Below, piece after piece: positions 16,971-26,698 of a DNA stretch of 64,000 nt; position 1 is the first letter of the stretch; each line of letters begins with the position of its first letter. The stretch comes from Roseicyclus sp. GTDB lineage: Bacteria; Pseudomonadota; Alphaproteobacteria; Rhodobacterales; Rhodobacteraceae. The translations under genes were made by a program, and so were the position numbers. Location of the stretch: positions 62,001-126,000 of the forward strand of contig NZ_JAGYJN010000005.1 of the NCBI RefSeq assembly GCF_018402035.1, written 5' to 3'. The notes below the pieces were generated by a model. The model ran no database searches. It saw nothing but the letters and a program-made list of their open reading frames with translations, and was not told where the DNA came from.

Positions 16971-17714
16971 TTAGTAGACGCCGCCATCGGCATCATCGCC
17001 TGTCTCGTCCATCAAGGCGGCGAAGTCTGGCACGATGATGTGGCGCTTGCCGTCAAGCTTGATGACGCCGTCATTCTTGAGGGCCGACATCTGGCGGCTG
17101 ACGGTCTCGAGCGTCAGGCCAAGGTAGTCGGCCATCGCCTCGCGCGTGAGCGGCAGATCAAAGGCTACCGCGCCACCGGGGCGGGGTGTGTGCTGTGCTG
17201 CATCGCGGCGGGCGATGATCGACAGAAAGCTTGCGATCTTTTCGCGCGCGGTCTTGCGGCCCAACAGCAACATCCATTCGCGCGCTGCATCAAGTTCGTC
17301 GAGCGTCATCTCAAGCAAACGTTGGCTGACATGGGGGGTGGAGCTGAGCATCTGTTGAAAGGGCAAGCGCCGGAAACAGCATAGTTGCAGATCGGTTGTG
17401 GCGGTGACGTCATAAGCGGCGCGGTCGCGATTGGGACGACCGAGGAAATCGGAAGGCAGCAAAAGCCCCACCATTTGGCGGCGGCCATCCTCCATCGTCT
17501 GGGTAAGGGCGGCCACCCCATGCACGACCGAGGCCACGAAATCCATCTTGTCACCGGCCCAGATGATGGTCTGGCCGGCCTCGTAATTGCGATAATATTT
17601 GATCGCCTCGAGCTGTTCGAGCTCATCGGTCTCACAGCGCGCGCACACCGCCCTGTGGCGGATCGGGCAATCCGCGCATTCGCGTTGCGGGAATGTAATG
17701 TGCCTTTGGCTCAT
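16971..17714 (-). CDS. fnrL: Anaerobic transcription regulator FnrL
   Basis: 247 residues of the CRP/FNR family. N-terminal cysteines 13, 16, 24 and 27 (CADCPIRHRAVCARC) are candidates for [4Fe-4S] ligands, followed by the cyclic-nucleotide-type beta-roll and a C-terminal helix-turn-helix with LGLTLETVSRQMSAL, where E..SR reads TTGAT half-sites. FnrL activates cbb3, haem and, in phototrophs, photosynthesis genes when oxygen falls. ATG 17714 has AAGGA before it; an in-frame TTG at 17729 is an alternative. Its own promoter shares the FNR box at 17767 with hemN, so autoregulation is likely. Confidence 0.95.
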   Translation of the reverse strand: MSQRHITFPQRECADCPIRHRAVCARCETDELEQLEAIKYYRNYEAGQTIIWAGDKMDFVASVVHGVAALTQTMEDGRRQMVGLLLPSDFLGRPNRDRAAYDVTATTDLQLCCFRRLPFQQMLSSTPHVSQRLLEMTLDELDAAREWMLLLGRKTAREKIASFLSIIARRDAAQHTPRPGGAVAFDLPLTREAMADYLGLTLETVSRQMSALKNDGVIKLDGKRHIIVPDFAALMDETGDDADGGVY

Positions 17715-17766
17715 ATCCTTACCCTCCAAGCCGCTGGCAAAAAACTGTCACCCGGCCAGTGCATGC

Positions 17767-17780
17767 TTGATCCAGATCAA
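17767..17780. promoter_or_regulatory. Shared perfect FNR box between fnrL and hemN
   Basis: TTGATCCAGATCAA fits the consensus exactly. A -41.5 geometry predicts starts near 17732 for fnrL (18-nt leader) and near 17815 for hemN, about two bases before its start codon. One dimer may serve both genes or repress one while activating the other. Confidence 0.85.
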
Positions 17781-17816
17781 GGTCAAACGGCGCGCCATTG
17801 CCTTAGTCCTACTGCA

Positions 17817-19172
17817 ATGGAGCATGTCAATCAACTTCGCCAACTGGGCTTGTTCGACGCGAAAGTCCCGCGTTATACGAGTTATCCACCGGCCACCAAA
17901 TTCTCCGACGATGTTACGGGGCCTGTATTTCTTGACTGGTTGGGCGATATCGCGCCGGGCGCGCAGATCTCGCTTTACCTTCATGTGCCTTTCTGCCGCA
18001 GGTTGTGTTGGTTCTGCGCATGCCGCACCCAAGGTGTGCGCTCGGATGCGCCCATCGCGGCCTATCTGGCCACGTTGAAGCAAGAGATCGCGCTTGTAAG
18101 CCGCGCGCTGCCAAGGGGTGTCACGGTCGCACGACTGCATTGGGGGGGTGGCACGCCCACGCTTTTGTCAGCGGCGTCGATGCATGATCTGGCCCGAACA
18201 CTGCGCAGGGCTTTCAGCTTTGCGCCGAATGCCGAGTTCTCGGTCGAGATTGACCCAAATGAGATCGATGCGCCCCGTATCGACGCCTTGGCCAGGGCCG
18301 GGATGAACCGCGCCTCCATCGGGGTGCAAGATTTCGATCCCGATATCCAACAGATCATCGGGCGTGTGCAATCCTACGAGGTCACGCGCGCCGCCATCGA
18401 AGGGTTGCGCGCGGCGGGGATTGCGTCGCTCAACGCCGATATCTTGTTCGGCTTACCCGAACAGTCACAGGCGCGGCTCTCGGATTCGGTGCAGATGCTC
18501 TTGTCGCTCAGCCCCGACCGGGTGGCGCTTTACGGCTATGCCCATGTGCCTTGGATGGCCAAGCGCCAAGCCTTGATCCCGACCGAGGCGCTCCCCTCGC
18601 CCGAGGCGCGCTTGGCGCTCTTCGAGACCGCGCGCAAGCTGTTCATCTGGGATGGCTATGCCGAGATCGGGATCGACCATTTCGCCAAGCCCGGTGACAG
18701 CATGGCCCGCGCGGCCAAAACCGGGCATTTGCGACGCAATTTCCAAGGCTATACCGACGATACCTGCGATGTGCTGATCGGGCTTGGTGCTTCGGCCATT
18801 TCGCGGCTGCCGCAAGGTTTCGCGCAAAACGCCAGCTCGACCGCTGCTTATCAAAGGGCGGTGCGCATGGGCGAGATGGCGACCGCACGCGGCCATATTT
18901 TCAAAGGCGAGGATCGGCTTCGGGCGCGGATGATCGAAATGCTGATGTGCGATTTTCGCATTGATGGCGCGGCGATCTTGCGTGATTTCGACATCACCCC
19001 CGACAGGCTTGGCGCGATGTTCAGCGCGGCCGCGCAGCAATTCCCCGGCATGCTGCGCCTTGCGGGGCATGGGCTGAAAATCCATCCCGAAGGGCGCGCA
19101 CTGACACGGATGATTGCACGCGCCTTTGACGCCTACGAGATGCGGGCGGACGGGCATTCCTCGGCGATCTAG
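17817..19172 (+). CDS. hemN: Oxygen-independent coproporphyrinogen III oxidase
   Basis: 451 residues of the radical SAM HemN family. The cluster motif is CRRLCWFCAC (C-x3-C-x2-C-x-C); WGGGTPTLLS and EIDPNEID follow, and GYAHVPWMAKRQ with IGIDHFAKPGD are HemN-specific. It decarboxylates coproporphyrinogen III to protoporphyrinogen IX without oxygen, supplying haem for cbb3. ATG 17817 begins MEHVNQLRQLGLFDAKVPRYTSYP, the classic HemN start; an in-frame extension to 17385 overlaps fnrL and is rejected. No Shine-Dalgarno sequence precedes the ATG. Confidence 0.95.
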   Translation: MEHVNQLRQLGLFDAKVPRYTSYPPATKFSDDVTGPVFLDWLGDIAPGAQISLYLHVPFCRRLCWFCACRTQGVRSDAPIAAYLATLKQEIALVSRALPRGVTVARLHWGGGTPTLLSAASMHDLARTLRRAFSFAPNAEFSVEIDPNEIDAPRIDALARAGMNRASIGVQDFDPDIQQIIGRVQSYEVTRAAIEGLRAAGIASLNADILFGLPEQSQARLSDSVQMLLSLSPDRVALYGYAHVPWMAKRQALIPTEALPSPEARLALFETARKLFIWDGYAEIGIDHFAKPGDSMARAAKTGHLRRNFQGYTDDTCDVLIGLGASAISRLPQGFAQNASSTAAYQRAVRMGEMATARGHIFKGEDRLRARMIEMLMCDFRIDGAAILRDFDITPDRLGAMFSAAAQQFPGMLRLAGHGLKIHPEGRALTRMIARAFDAYEMRADGHSSAI

Positions 19173-19219
19173 AGCGTGTCGCGTTTGATCAGCCCGCTGT
19201 ATTCACCGCAACAGGCTCT
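19171..19219. terminator. Imperfect inverted repeat between convergent hemN and yejF
   Basis: AGAGCGTGTCGCG (19171-19183) and CGCAACAGGCTCT (19207-19219) pair with two mismatches; the left arm overlaps the hemN stop. Placed exactly between converging genes, it is probably a bidirectional terminator-like hairpin. Confidence 0.5.
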
Positions 19220-19225
19220 AAGCGC

Positions 19226-20806
19226 TCAGGCCGCGCCGCTCTCGCCAAAGGCCGCGCGCATCAATTCGCGGGTGTAATCGGTTTGGGGTTGCGCAAAGAG
19301 GGCGGCGGTTTCACCCGCCTCGACCATATCGCCATTGCGCATCACGATCACCTTATGGCTGAGCGCGCGCACCACCTTTAGGTCGTGACTGATAAAGAGA
19401 TAGGCAATGCCGTAGCGCTGTTGCAAACGGCGCAACAAATCGACGATCTGCACCTGCACCGTCATATCAAGCGCGCTTGTCGGTTCATCCAGCACCACCA
19501 GCTTGGGATGCAAGATCATGGCGCGCGCAATCGCGATGCGCTGGCGCTGGCCGCCCGAAAACTCATGCGGATAGCGGTCCATCATCGCGGGGTCTAGCCC
19601 CACCTCGGCGAGTATCGCGGCCACTTGCGCGCGCCGGTCATCGCGCGCCACCCCATGCACGGCCAACCCTTCCGAGACGATCTGTTCCACGGTCATGCGG
19701 GGGCTGAGGCTTCCGTAAGGGTCTTGGAACACGATCTGCATATCGCGCCTGAGCGGTCGCAACTCGCGCGAATGAAGCCCCTGCACATCGCGGCCCATGA
19801 AGATGATCGGCCCTTGCGATCCAATCAGCCGCATGATGGCCAAGGCCAGCGTCGTCTTGCCCGATCCGCTTTCGCCCACGATGCCCAAGGTCTCGCCTGC
19901 GCGCACGCTGATCGTTGCGGCATTGACCGCCTTGATGTGGCCGACCGTCCGCCGCATCAGCCCGCGCGTGATCGGGAACCAAACGCGCAGATCGGTGGTG
20001 GTCACGATCTCGGGCGCGTTTTCCGCGACAGGCTCAGGGGTGCCCTTGGCCTCGGCCGCGAGGAGTTTTCTTGTATAAGGATGCTTGGGGTCAGCAAAGA
20101 TCGCGGCGGTCGGCCCCTGTTCGACGATTTCGCCGTTTTGCATCACGCAAACCCGATCGGCGATGCGCCGCACGATGGTCAGGTCATGGGTGATGAACAA
20201 AAGGCTCATCCCCATGTCGCGCTTGAGATCGGCCAAAAGATCAAGGATCTGCGCCTGTATGGTCACATCAAGCGCGGTGGTCGGTTCATCCGCGATCAGG
20301 AGTTTCGGCCCGTTGGCCAGCGCCATGGCGATCATAACGCGCTGGCGCTGCCCGCCCGATAGCTGATGCGGATAGGCCGAAAGCCGGGTTTCGGGGTCGC
20401 GGATACCGACTTGGTGCAACAATTCGATCACGCGGTCGCGCGCCGCCGCACCATGCAGCCCTTGGTGCAGGCTCAAGCTTTCGGTGATCTGCTTTTCCAG
20501 CGTGTGAAGCGGATTGAGCGATGTCATCGGCTCTTGGAAGATAAAGCTGATGTCATTGCCCCTAATCCGGCGAAGGGTCGTGTCGTCCGCGCCAACCATC
20601 TCTTGCCCGTCATAGGTGACAGACCCGGTGATGGCCGTGGCGCCGGGCACCAGCGCCACGGTCGACAAGGCCGTGACCGATTTGCCCGATCCGCTTTCAC
20701 CGACCAACGCGACCGTCTCACCCGGCCCCACAGCGAAGCTGACGCCGCGCACGGCTTGCGTCGCGCCAAAGCTGACGGACAGGTTTTCGACCTTGAGAAC
20801 GCTCAT
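19226..20806 (-). CDS. yejF: Peptide ABC transporter, fused double ATPase (YejF type)
   Basis: 526 residues with two complete ATPase domains. The first has [17 protein letters not shown] and [12 protein letters not shown]; the second has [19 protein letters not shown] and [12 protein letters not shown]. The fused arrangement together with yejABE identifies the YejABEF importer of peptides, including microcin C in E. coli. It is cytoplasmic and drives the YejBE permease. ATG 20806 begins [13 protein letters not shown], a natural ATPase start; there are 22 bases after yejE. Confidence 0.92.
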   Translation of the reverse strand: MSVLKVENLSVSFGATQAVRGVSFAVGPGETVALVGESGSGKSVTALSTVALVPGATAITGSVTYDGQEMVGADDTTLRRIRGNDISFIFQEPMTSLNPLHTLEKQITESLSLHQGLHGAAARDRVIELLHQVGIRDPETRLSAYPHQLSGGQRQRVMIAMALANGPKLLIADEPTTALDVTIQAQILDLLADLKRDMGMSLLFITHDLTIVRRIADRVCVMQNGEIVEQGPTAAIFADPKHPYTRKLLAAEAKGTPEPVAENAPEIVTTTDLRVWFPITRGLMRRTVGHIKAVNAATISVRAGETLGIVGESGSGKTTLALAIMRLIGSQGPIIFMGRDVQGLHSRELRPLRRDMQIVFQDPYGSLSPRMTVEQIVSEGLAVHGVARDDRRAQVAAILAEVGLDPAMMDRYPHEFSGGQRQRIAIARAMILHPKLVVLDEPTSALDMTVQVQIVDLLRRLQQRYGIAYLFISHDLKVVRALSHKVIVMRNGDMVEAGETAALFAQPQTDYTRELMRAAFGESGAA

Positions 20807-20828
20807 CGTGTCAAACCACAGGTTTGCG

Positions 20829-22001
20829 TCATCTAAACGTCTTTCTGGGATCAAAGGCGTCGCGCACCCCTTCGAAGATGAAGACCAAAAGCGAAAGCAT
20901 GATCGCAAAGGCGAAAAACGCGGTGAAGGCCAGCCACGTGGCCTGCAAATTGTTCTTGGCCTGCAGCGTCATCTCGCCAAGGCTAGGCGCCGACGACGGC
21001 AGCCCGAAGCCCAAGAAATCAAGGCTGGCCAGACCACCGATGGTGCCCGTGACGATAAAGGGCAAAAAGGTCAGCGTGGCCACCATCGCATTGGGTAGCA
21101 CATGGCGGAACATGATCGTGCCGTTCGACACCCCCAGCGCGCGGGCGGCGCGGACATATTCGAAATTGCGCGCGCGTAGGAATTCGGCACGCACAACGCC
21201 CACAAGCCCTGTCCAGCCAAAGAGCACCATCAAAAACACCAACAGCCAGAAATCCATCACGAAAATCGCAGAGATGATGATGATGATGTATAGGCTGGGG
21301 GTCGAGTTCCAGATCTCGATCACCCGCTGAAAGATCAGATCAAGCCAGCCGCCATAAAACCCCTGTGCCGCACCTGCCGCGATCCCGATGACCGAGGTGA
21401 GGAATGTCACCACAAGCGCAAAGCTGACCGACAGCCGGAACCCATAGATCACCCGCGCCAGCACATCGCGCGCGGTGTCATCGGTGCCAAGCCAGTGGTT
21501 GGCATCCGGCGGCGATGGCGCGGCGCGGCCGATATCGTTGACCGTGTTGTAGCTATAGGGAATGAGCGGCCAAAGCAGCCAGCCTTGCGCGACGGTCTCG
21601 CCGTTGAAACTGCCCGTCGCCTGCACAATCTCGATCACATCTGCGGGATCGTCCCAGCAATCCTCCAGCCCGCCCGAAATGATCAGGCATTGCACCTCGA
21701 CATCGCGGTAAACGGCCTCGGTCCGGAAATCGCCGCCGAATTCGGTCTCGGGGTAGAAGTTGAAGATCGGCGTGTAATAGCTGCCTTGATACCGCACCAA
21801 GATGGGGCGGTCATTGGCGATGAATTCCGCAAACAGGCTGAGCCCGTAAAGCACCGCAAAGATCATCAAAGACCAAAAGGCACGGCGGTTGGCCTTGAAA
21901 TTCTGCCACCGGCGGCGGTTGAGCGGCGACAGCCAGCCACGCCGGGGCGGCGGCAACTCTGCCGCTGTGATTTGTGCCGGGCTGGGAACAGGCATCACCA
22001 T
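20829..22001 (-). CDS. yejE: Peptide ABC transporter permease YejE
   Basis: 390 residues. An N-terminal extension (RRRWQNFKANRRAFWSLMIF, first helix) is followed by a large periplasmic loop with ILVRYQGSYYTPIFNFYPETEFGG, typical of YejE, then a permease domain with LGTDDTARDVLARVIYGF and the EAA loop near EYVRAARALGVSNGTIMFRHVLPNA. It partners YejB. The start lies 1 base after the yejB stop; ATG 21995, two codons in, is an alternative. Confidence 0.92.
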   Translation of the reverse strand: MVMPVPSPAQITAAELPPPRRGWLSPLNRRRWQNFKANRRAFWSLMIFAVLYGLSLFAEFIANDRPILVRYQGSYYTPIFNFYPETEFGGDFRTEAVYRDVEVQCLIISGGLEDCWDDPADVIEIVQATGSFNGETVAQGWLLWPLIPYSYNTVNDIGRAAPSPPDANHWLGTDDTARDVLARVIYGFRLSVSFALVVTFLTSVIGIAAGAAQGFYGGWLDLIFQRVIEIWNSTPSLYIIIIISAIFVMDFWLLVFLMVLFGWTGLVGVVRAEFLRARNFEYVRAARALGVSNGTIMFRHVLPNAMVATLTFLPFIVTGTIGGLASLDFLGFGLPSSAPSLGEMTLQAKNNLQATWLAFTAFFAFAIMLSLLVFIFEGVRDAFDPRKTFR

Positions 22002-22002
22002 C

Positions 22003-23157
22003 TTATGTCTCGCGCGTGTCGAAATCGATGCGCGGATCGATCCAGACATACATCAGGTCGGACAAGATATTCACGAAGAGCCCGATCAGCCCAAAGACAA
22101 AGAGCGTGCCGAAAATCACCGGGTAATCGCGGCTAACCGCCGCCTCAAAGGCCAGCCTGCCCAAACCATCAAGGCTAAAGATCGTCTCGATAATCAGCGA
22201 ACCACCGAAAAACACGCCCACGAACACCGCGGGAAAGCCCGCGATTACGATCAGCATCGCGTTGCGGAAGACATGGCCGTAAAGCACGCGGGATTCTTTC
22301 AGCCCCTTGGCGCGCGCGGTCATGACGTATTGCTTGCGGATTTCATCGAGAAAGCTGTTCTTGGTCAACAACGTCAGCGTCGCAAAGGCCGAGATGGTCG
22401 AGGCCAAGACCGGCAAGGTAATGTGCCAGAAATAATCCCCGATCTGCTGGATCAGGCTCATTTCCGCCCACCCGTCCGAGGTCAGGCCGCGCAGCGGGAA
22501 GATCTGGAAATACCGCCCCCCTGCGAACAACACCAAAAGCATGATCGCGAAAAGAAAGCCGGGGATCGCATAGGCGACGATGATCACACCGCTTGTCCAT
22601 GTGTCGAATTTGGTGCCATCGCGCGTTGCCTTGGCAATGCCCAAGGGGATCGAGATCAGATAGGCGATCAGCGTCGACCAAAGGCCAAGCGTGATCGAGA
22701 CGGGCAATTTCTCGATCACCAGATCAATGACCGAGATCGAGCGGAAATAGCTTTCGCCGAAATCGAAGCGGACGTAATCCCATATCATCAGGCCGAAACG
22801 TTCCAAACCGGGGATTTCTTCGGCAGCACATTGGTCATTACGCAGATTGGGTGTGCCGGTGAACCCCTCGGCACAGACGATGCGGGCAAAGTTGAACTGC
22901 ACGCGTAATTCATCAAGGAACTGCGGCGGAAGGCCACGCGCGCCTTCATAACCCACACTCTCGATCTCGTTTGCGCCCATCGTCTCGGACCCGCCGCCCG
23001 AGATGCCTGCAAAGACATCACCATCGCCCTCAAGCTGGGCGATAACCTGTTCGATGGGTCCGCCCGGCACGAATTGCGTCAGCGCGAAATTGATCACCAT
23101 GATCCCCAACAATGTGGGGATCATGAGCAATACGCGTCTGAGGATATAAGCGCCCAT
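22003..23157 (-). CDS. yejB: Peptide ABC transporter permease YejB
   Basis: 384 residues. RRVLLMIPTLLGIMVINFALTQFVPGGP is the first helix of DppB/YejB permeases; the insert rich in Gly and Glu (residues 45-110) is characteristic of YejB; the coupling loop is near KQYVMTARAKGLKESRVLYGHVFRNA. It forms the inner-membrane pore with YejE. It follows yejA by 6 bases and is part of one yejABEF transcript. Confidence 0.92.
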   Translation of the reverse strand: MGAYILRRVLLMIPTLLGIMVINFALTQFVPGGPIEQVIAQLEGDGDVFAGISGGGSETMGANEIESVGYEGARGLPPQFLDELRVQFNFARIVCAEGFTGTPNLRNDQCAAEEIPGLERFGLMIWDYVRFDFGESYFRSISVIDLVIEKLPVSITLGLWSTLIAYLISIPLGIAKATRDGTKFDTWTSGVIIVAYAIPGFLFAIMLLVLFAGGRYFQIFPLRGLTSDGWAEMSLIQQIGDYFWHITLPVLASTISAFATLTLLTKNSFLDEIRKQYVMTARAKGLKESRVLYGHVFRNAMLIVIAGFPAVFVGVFFGGSLIIETIFSLDGLGRLAFEAAVSRDYPVIFGTLFVFGLIGLFVNILSDLMYVWIDPRIDFDTRET

Positions 23158-23163
23158 ATGCTG

Positions 23164-25065
23164 TTACAGCACACCTTGATCGCGCAGCGCCTGTTCGGCT
23201 GCGGGGTCGACCCACCAGAAATCAAGGAAGCCGATGCCATAGGGCGGCAATTCCTCGGGGTAGCGGTAGTGATTGTAATAGGCGGCCCAGACGTTCTGGT
23301 TGAACCATTGCGGCACGCGGATACGGTACGCGCGCAACACCCGGTCAAGCGCGCGGGTCGCTGTTTCCATCTCTTCGCGGGTTTCGGCGCGGATCACGCT
23401 TTCCAGCAATTCATCAATCACCGGATCGGCAAGTCCCGCGACGTTGAACAACGATTCGTCGGCACCAAGTGAGCCGAAATATTGGCGCAAGCCGCTTCCC
23501 GGTTCATAGCCCATCGGGAAATTGCCGGTCAGCATGTCAAAATCGGCGTCGCGCTGGCGTTGGTTCATCTGCGCCCCATCCACCCGCGTCAGCCGCGCAT
23601 CGATGCCGATGGCGCGCAAATTCTCGACATAGGGGTTGATGATGCGGTCAAACAGCGGTGAGGCATTGAGAAATTCAACCGCGAGCGTTTGGCCAGCCGC
23701 ATTGCGCAAAAGCCCGTCTGCGCCGGGTGTCCAACCTGCGGCCTCCAACAATGCGGCGGCGCGGCGGGCCTGCGCGCGGTCAAAGGTCCGCGCGACATCC
23801 GATGGTGGGGTCGCAAAAGGCGCATCGGTAAAGACCTCATCGGGCAAACGTCCGCGAAACGGCTCGAGCACGGCAAGCTCTGCGCCCGACAAGATGCCCG
23901 TCGCCTCAAGATGGGTGTTTTCCCAAAAACTGTCGATTGGCGCGTAAAGCCCGTAGAACAGCGTTTGGTTTGTCCATTCAAAGTTGAACATCAGCGCGAT
24001 GGCCTCGCGCACGCGGGGATCTTGGAACTTTTCGCGCCGCAGGTTGAAGATAAAGCTTTGGCCGCTTGCGATCACCCCTTGGGGTATTTCTTCGCGAATG
24101 ACGATGCCGTCGGTCAGACGCGGGAAATTGTAGCTATTGGCCCAGTTTTGCGAACTGTTTTCCTGACGGAACAGGTAGTTTCCGGCGGTGAACCCCTCGA
24201 AGGCGGCGATGGCGTCGGCGTAGTATTCCACGCGAATACGGTCGAAATTATGCCGCCCCTGATTGATCGGCAGATCGCGCCCCCAGTAGTCGGGATTGCG
24301 CACAAAGACGGTCGAGCGGCCCGGATCGACCTCGCCCACCACATAGGGGCCGGAACCCGTCAGCGGTGTCAGTCGGCTATCCGAAAAGGGCAGGCCGCTG
24401 GCCTCATGGCTGGCGCGGCTGAACACCGGCAAACCGCCCGCCGCCTCGATCCGGCCGCGGAGCTGGCTGTCGGGGTTGAAATCGAAACGGATGCGCCGGT
24501 CGTCCAGAACTTCGGCACTCGCAAGGGTCAGGGGGATGCTGGCCCGAAAACTCGGCAGCCCCTCGTCGCGCAAAATCTCGTAGGAGAACAGCACATCATC
24601 GGCGGTGACGGGGCTGCCATCGGAAAACTGCGCCCCCGCGCGCAGGGTAAAGATCACATAGCTGCGATCCTCGGGATAGGCGATTGTCTCGCACAAGAGG
24701 CAATAGCTTTCACCGATGGTGTCCGATGTCCCCTCCAGCATCGATTCAAAAAAGATCGAGGCCAGAACTGCCGGATTGCCCTGATTGGTGTAGGGATGCA
24801 GCGAATCAAAGCTGCCACCGCCGCTTGACCAGCTCATCGACATTTCACCACCCTTTGGCGCGTCAGGGTTCACATAAGCCAGATGCGCGAAGTCAGCCGG
24901 ATAGGTCAGATCGGCGATGCCAAAGGTTGCCACCGCATGGGTCGTGATCAAACCATCTTGCTGCGCATCGGCGCGCGGGCTGCCCAGCGTCAAGGCCAAG
25001 GCGGCAATCAAGGGAACCGACATGGCGCGGCAAATCGAAAAAGCGGCTGCATGGTGTTCGGTCAT
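23164..25065 (-). CDS. yejA: Peptide-binding periplasmic protein YejA (family 5 solute-binding)
   Basis: 633 residues. A signal peptide (MSVPLIAALALTLGSPRADA region) ends near residue 35. The mature protein starts with HAVATFGIADLTYPADFAHLAYVNPDAPKGG, the YejA signature, and continues with typical family 5 lobes (SGPYVVGEVDPGRSTVFVRNPDYWG). It captures oligopeptides for YejBEF. ATG 25065 has GGAGA upstream. First gene of the operon; its 5' region (25066-25190) shows no clear operator. Confidence 0.9.
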   Translation of the reverse strand: MTEHHAAAFSICRAMSVPLIAALALTLGSPRADAQQDGLITTHAVATFGIADLTYPADFAHLAYVNPDAPKGGEMSMSWSSGGGSFDSLHPYTNQGNPAVLASIFFESMLEGTSDTIGESYCLLCETIAYPEDRSYVIFTLRAGAQFSDGSPVTADDVLFSYEILRDEGLPSFRASIPLTLASAEVLDDRRIRFDFNPDSQLRGRIEAAGGLPVFSRASHEASGLPFSDSRLTPLTGSGPYVVGEVDPGRSTVFVRNPDYWGRDLPINQGRHNFDRIRVEYYADAIAAFEGFTAGNYLFRQENSSQNWANSYNFPRLTDGIVIREEIPQGVIASGQSFIFNLRREKFQDPRVREAIALMFNFEWTNQTLFYGLYAPIDSFWENTHLEATGILSGAELAVLEPFRGRLPDEVFTDAPFATPPSDVARTFDRAQARRAAALLEAAGWTPGADGLLRNAAGQTLAVEFLNASPLFDRIINPYVENLRAIGIDARLTRVDGAQMNQRQRDADFDMLTGNFPMGYEPGSGLRQYFGSLGADESLFNVAGLADPVIDELLESVIRAETREEMETATRALDRVLRAYRIRVPQWFNQNVWAAYYNHYRYPEELPPYGIGFLDFWWVDPAAEQALRDQGVL

Positions 25066-25193
25066 CTGGATCTCCGGACAAAATCGCATGGTTGTGCTTG
25101 TGGTATATTTGGGTCGGATCACGTTAGTGACCAGTGCCATCTCGGTTCAAGTTGAGATTGCGTGATCGCGCGCCCCAGCCGCAGGCGCAAAAC

Positions 25194-25219
25194 GAAAAAG
25201 GCCGCCCAGATCGGCGGCC
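25194..25219 (-). terminator. Rho-independent terminator of the cytochrome c gene
   Basis: On the minus strand GGCCGCC-GATCTG-GGCGGCC is followed directly by TTTTT. It lies 25 bases after the cytochrome c stop, a textbook intrinsic terminator. Confidence 0.85.
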
Positions 25220-25244
25220 CCTTCCCTGATCCGATGATGCGACC

Positions 25245-25763
25245 TTACTGGAAGGTCGCAAGATAGGCGATCAGGTTTGCACGATCTTCAACTTCGCGCA
25301 TGCCGTTGTAGGACATGGAGGTGCCGGGCGCGTAGCCACGGGGGTTTTCCAAGAAGCCGGACAGGTTTTCCGGTGTCCAATCACCACCGAGCCCCGCAAG
25401 CGTGGCGGAATAGTTGAACCCTGCGGCCGCACCCTTTGCCCGGCCTACGACACCATGCAGATAGGGGCCAACGCCATTGGCACCGGGGTTCAGCTGGTGG
25501 CAAGCACCGCATTGACGCCAAAGACGCTCACCCGCTGACGCATCGGCGACGGCATAGACATCGGCAAAGGCGACCTCGATCACCTCTTCGACGACCTCTT
25601 CTTCGCCGCCATCGTCGACGAGGATGGCATAGCCCGCGACGTGATCGTCACCGTGCTTTTCGATATTGTACAGGCTCTCAGCGGCCCAGCCGCCCAACAA
25701 AAGCACCAGCAATGCGCCGCATACAGAGGCGAAAGCCTTGGTGATGGTCATGGTGTCGAACAT
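25245..25763 (-). CDS. Membrane-anchored class I cytochrome c (cytochrome cy / c552 type)
   Basis: 172 residues. An uncleaved N-terminal helix (ASVCGALLVLLLGGW) is followed by a short acidic linker (DDGGEEEVVEEVIEV) and a class I cytochrome domain with CGACH, GPYLHGVVGR and the methionine ligand in PGTSMSYNGM. Such cytochromes (cy of Rhodobacter, CycM of Paracoccus) shuttle electrons between the bc1 complex and terminal oxidases or reaction centres without leaving the membrane. ATG 25763 is preceded by a weak GGGAAA. It is transcribed alone and ends in an intrinsic terminator. Confidence 0.88.
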   Translation of the reverse strand: MFDTMTITKAFASVCGALLVLLLGGWAAESLYNIEKHGDDHVAGYAILVDDGGEEEVVEEVIEVAFADVYAVADASAGERLWRQCGACHQLNPGANGVGPYLHGVVGRAKGAAAGFNYSATLAGLGGDWTPENLSGFLENPRGYAPGTSMSYNGMREVEDRANLIAYLATFQ

Positions 25764-25867
25764 GGTTTTCCCATCCGTCTCGCAATTTCCCGCGTATCTA
25801 TGGGGTTTCACCAACACATGGCAAGGTGTAGGGAGCGCGACGAAACGCCCCCATCGAAAGGTTTGTC

Positions 25868-26698
25868 ATGAGCGAGCGCATCGCATTTCAAGGAGAGCCC
25901 GGCGCCTATTCGCATCAGGCCATTCATGATGCACGCCCCGGCATGGAGGCGCTGCCTTGCGCCACTTTCGAAGATGCCATCGCCGCCGTGCAATCGGGGC
26001 AAGCCGTGCAAGCCATGTTGCCCGTGGAAAACACCACCTATGGCCGCGTGGCCGATATTCACCGACTGCTGCCCTCCTCGGGGTTGCATATCGTGGACGA
26101 GGCTTTCGTGCGGGTTCACATCAACCTGCTTGGGGTAAAGGGCGCAAAACTGGGCGATGTGACCGATGCTTGGTCGCATCTTGTGCTTTTGCCCCAATGC
26201 GCGGGCTTTTTGCGCAAACATGGGATCAAGGGACAGGTCAGCCCCGATAATGCCCGCGCCGCGCGCGATGTGGCGGCATGGGGTGAGCCAAGCAAGGCCG
26301 CGCTTGCCTCGGAATTGGCGGGCGAGATTTATGGTCTGGATGTGCTGGCCCGACATATCGAAGACAGCGACACCAACACGACGCGGTTCTTGATCATGGC
26401 GCGCGAACCCGATCTGGCGCGGCGCTCCGATCACATGATGACCACTTTCGTCTTCCGCGTCCGCAATATTCCGGCCGCTCTTTACAAGGCGATGGGTGGG
26501 TTTGCGACCAATGGCGTGAACATGACCAAGCTGGAAAGCTATATGGTCGATGGCTCGTTCACCGCGACGCAATTCTATGCCGATATCGAGGGCCACCCCG
26601 AGGATGACAACGTCAAGCTGGCGCTTGAGGAACTGGCCTATTTCACCAGCTTCCTGAAGATCCTCGGCACCTACCCCGCCGCATCGGTCAGGGATTGA
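25868..26698 (+). CDS. pheA: Prephenate dehydratase (monofunctional)
   Basis: 276 residues. The dehydratase domain contains IAFQGEPGAYSHQA, PVENTTYGRV and DTNTTRFLIMAR (the TRF catalytic triplet). A C-terminal ACT domain (TTFVFRVRNIPAALYKAMGGFATNGVNMTKLES) binds phenylalanine, with the GVNMTKLES feedback motif intact. It converts prephenate to phenylpyruvate. No chorismate mutase domain. Its 3' end overlaps the 3' end of the convergent LysR gene by 11 bases. Confidence 0.95.
   Translation: MSERIAFQGEPGAYSHQAIHDARPGMEALPCATFEDAIAAVQSGQAVQAMLPVENTTYGRVADIHRLLPSSGLHIVDEAFVRVHINLLGVKGAKLGDVTDAWSHLVLLPQCAGFLRKHGIKGQVSPDNARAARDVAAWGEPSKAALASELAGEIYGLDVLARHIEDSDTNTTRFLIMAREPDLARRSDHMMTTFVFRVRNIPAALYKAMGGFATNGVNMTKLESYMVDGSFTATQFYADIEGHPEDDNVKLALEELAYFTSFLKILGTYPAASVRD

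Noticed and set aside
17385-17816. N-terminal extension of hemN
   Set aside because: It overlaps the complementary fnrL coding region and the FNR box; HemN proteins start at the MEHVNQLRQ position.
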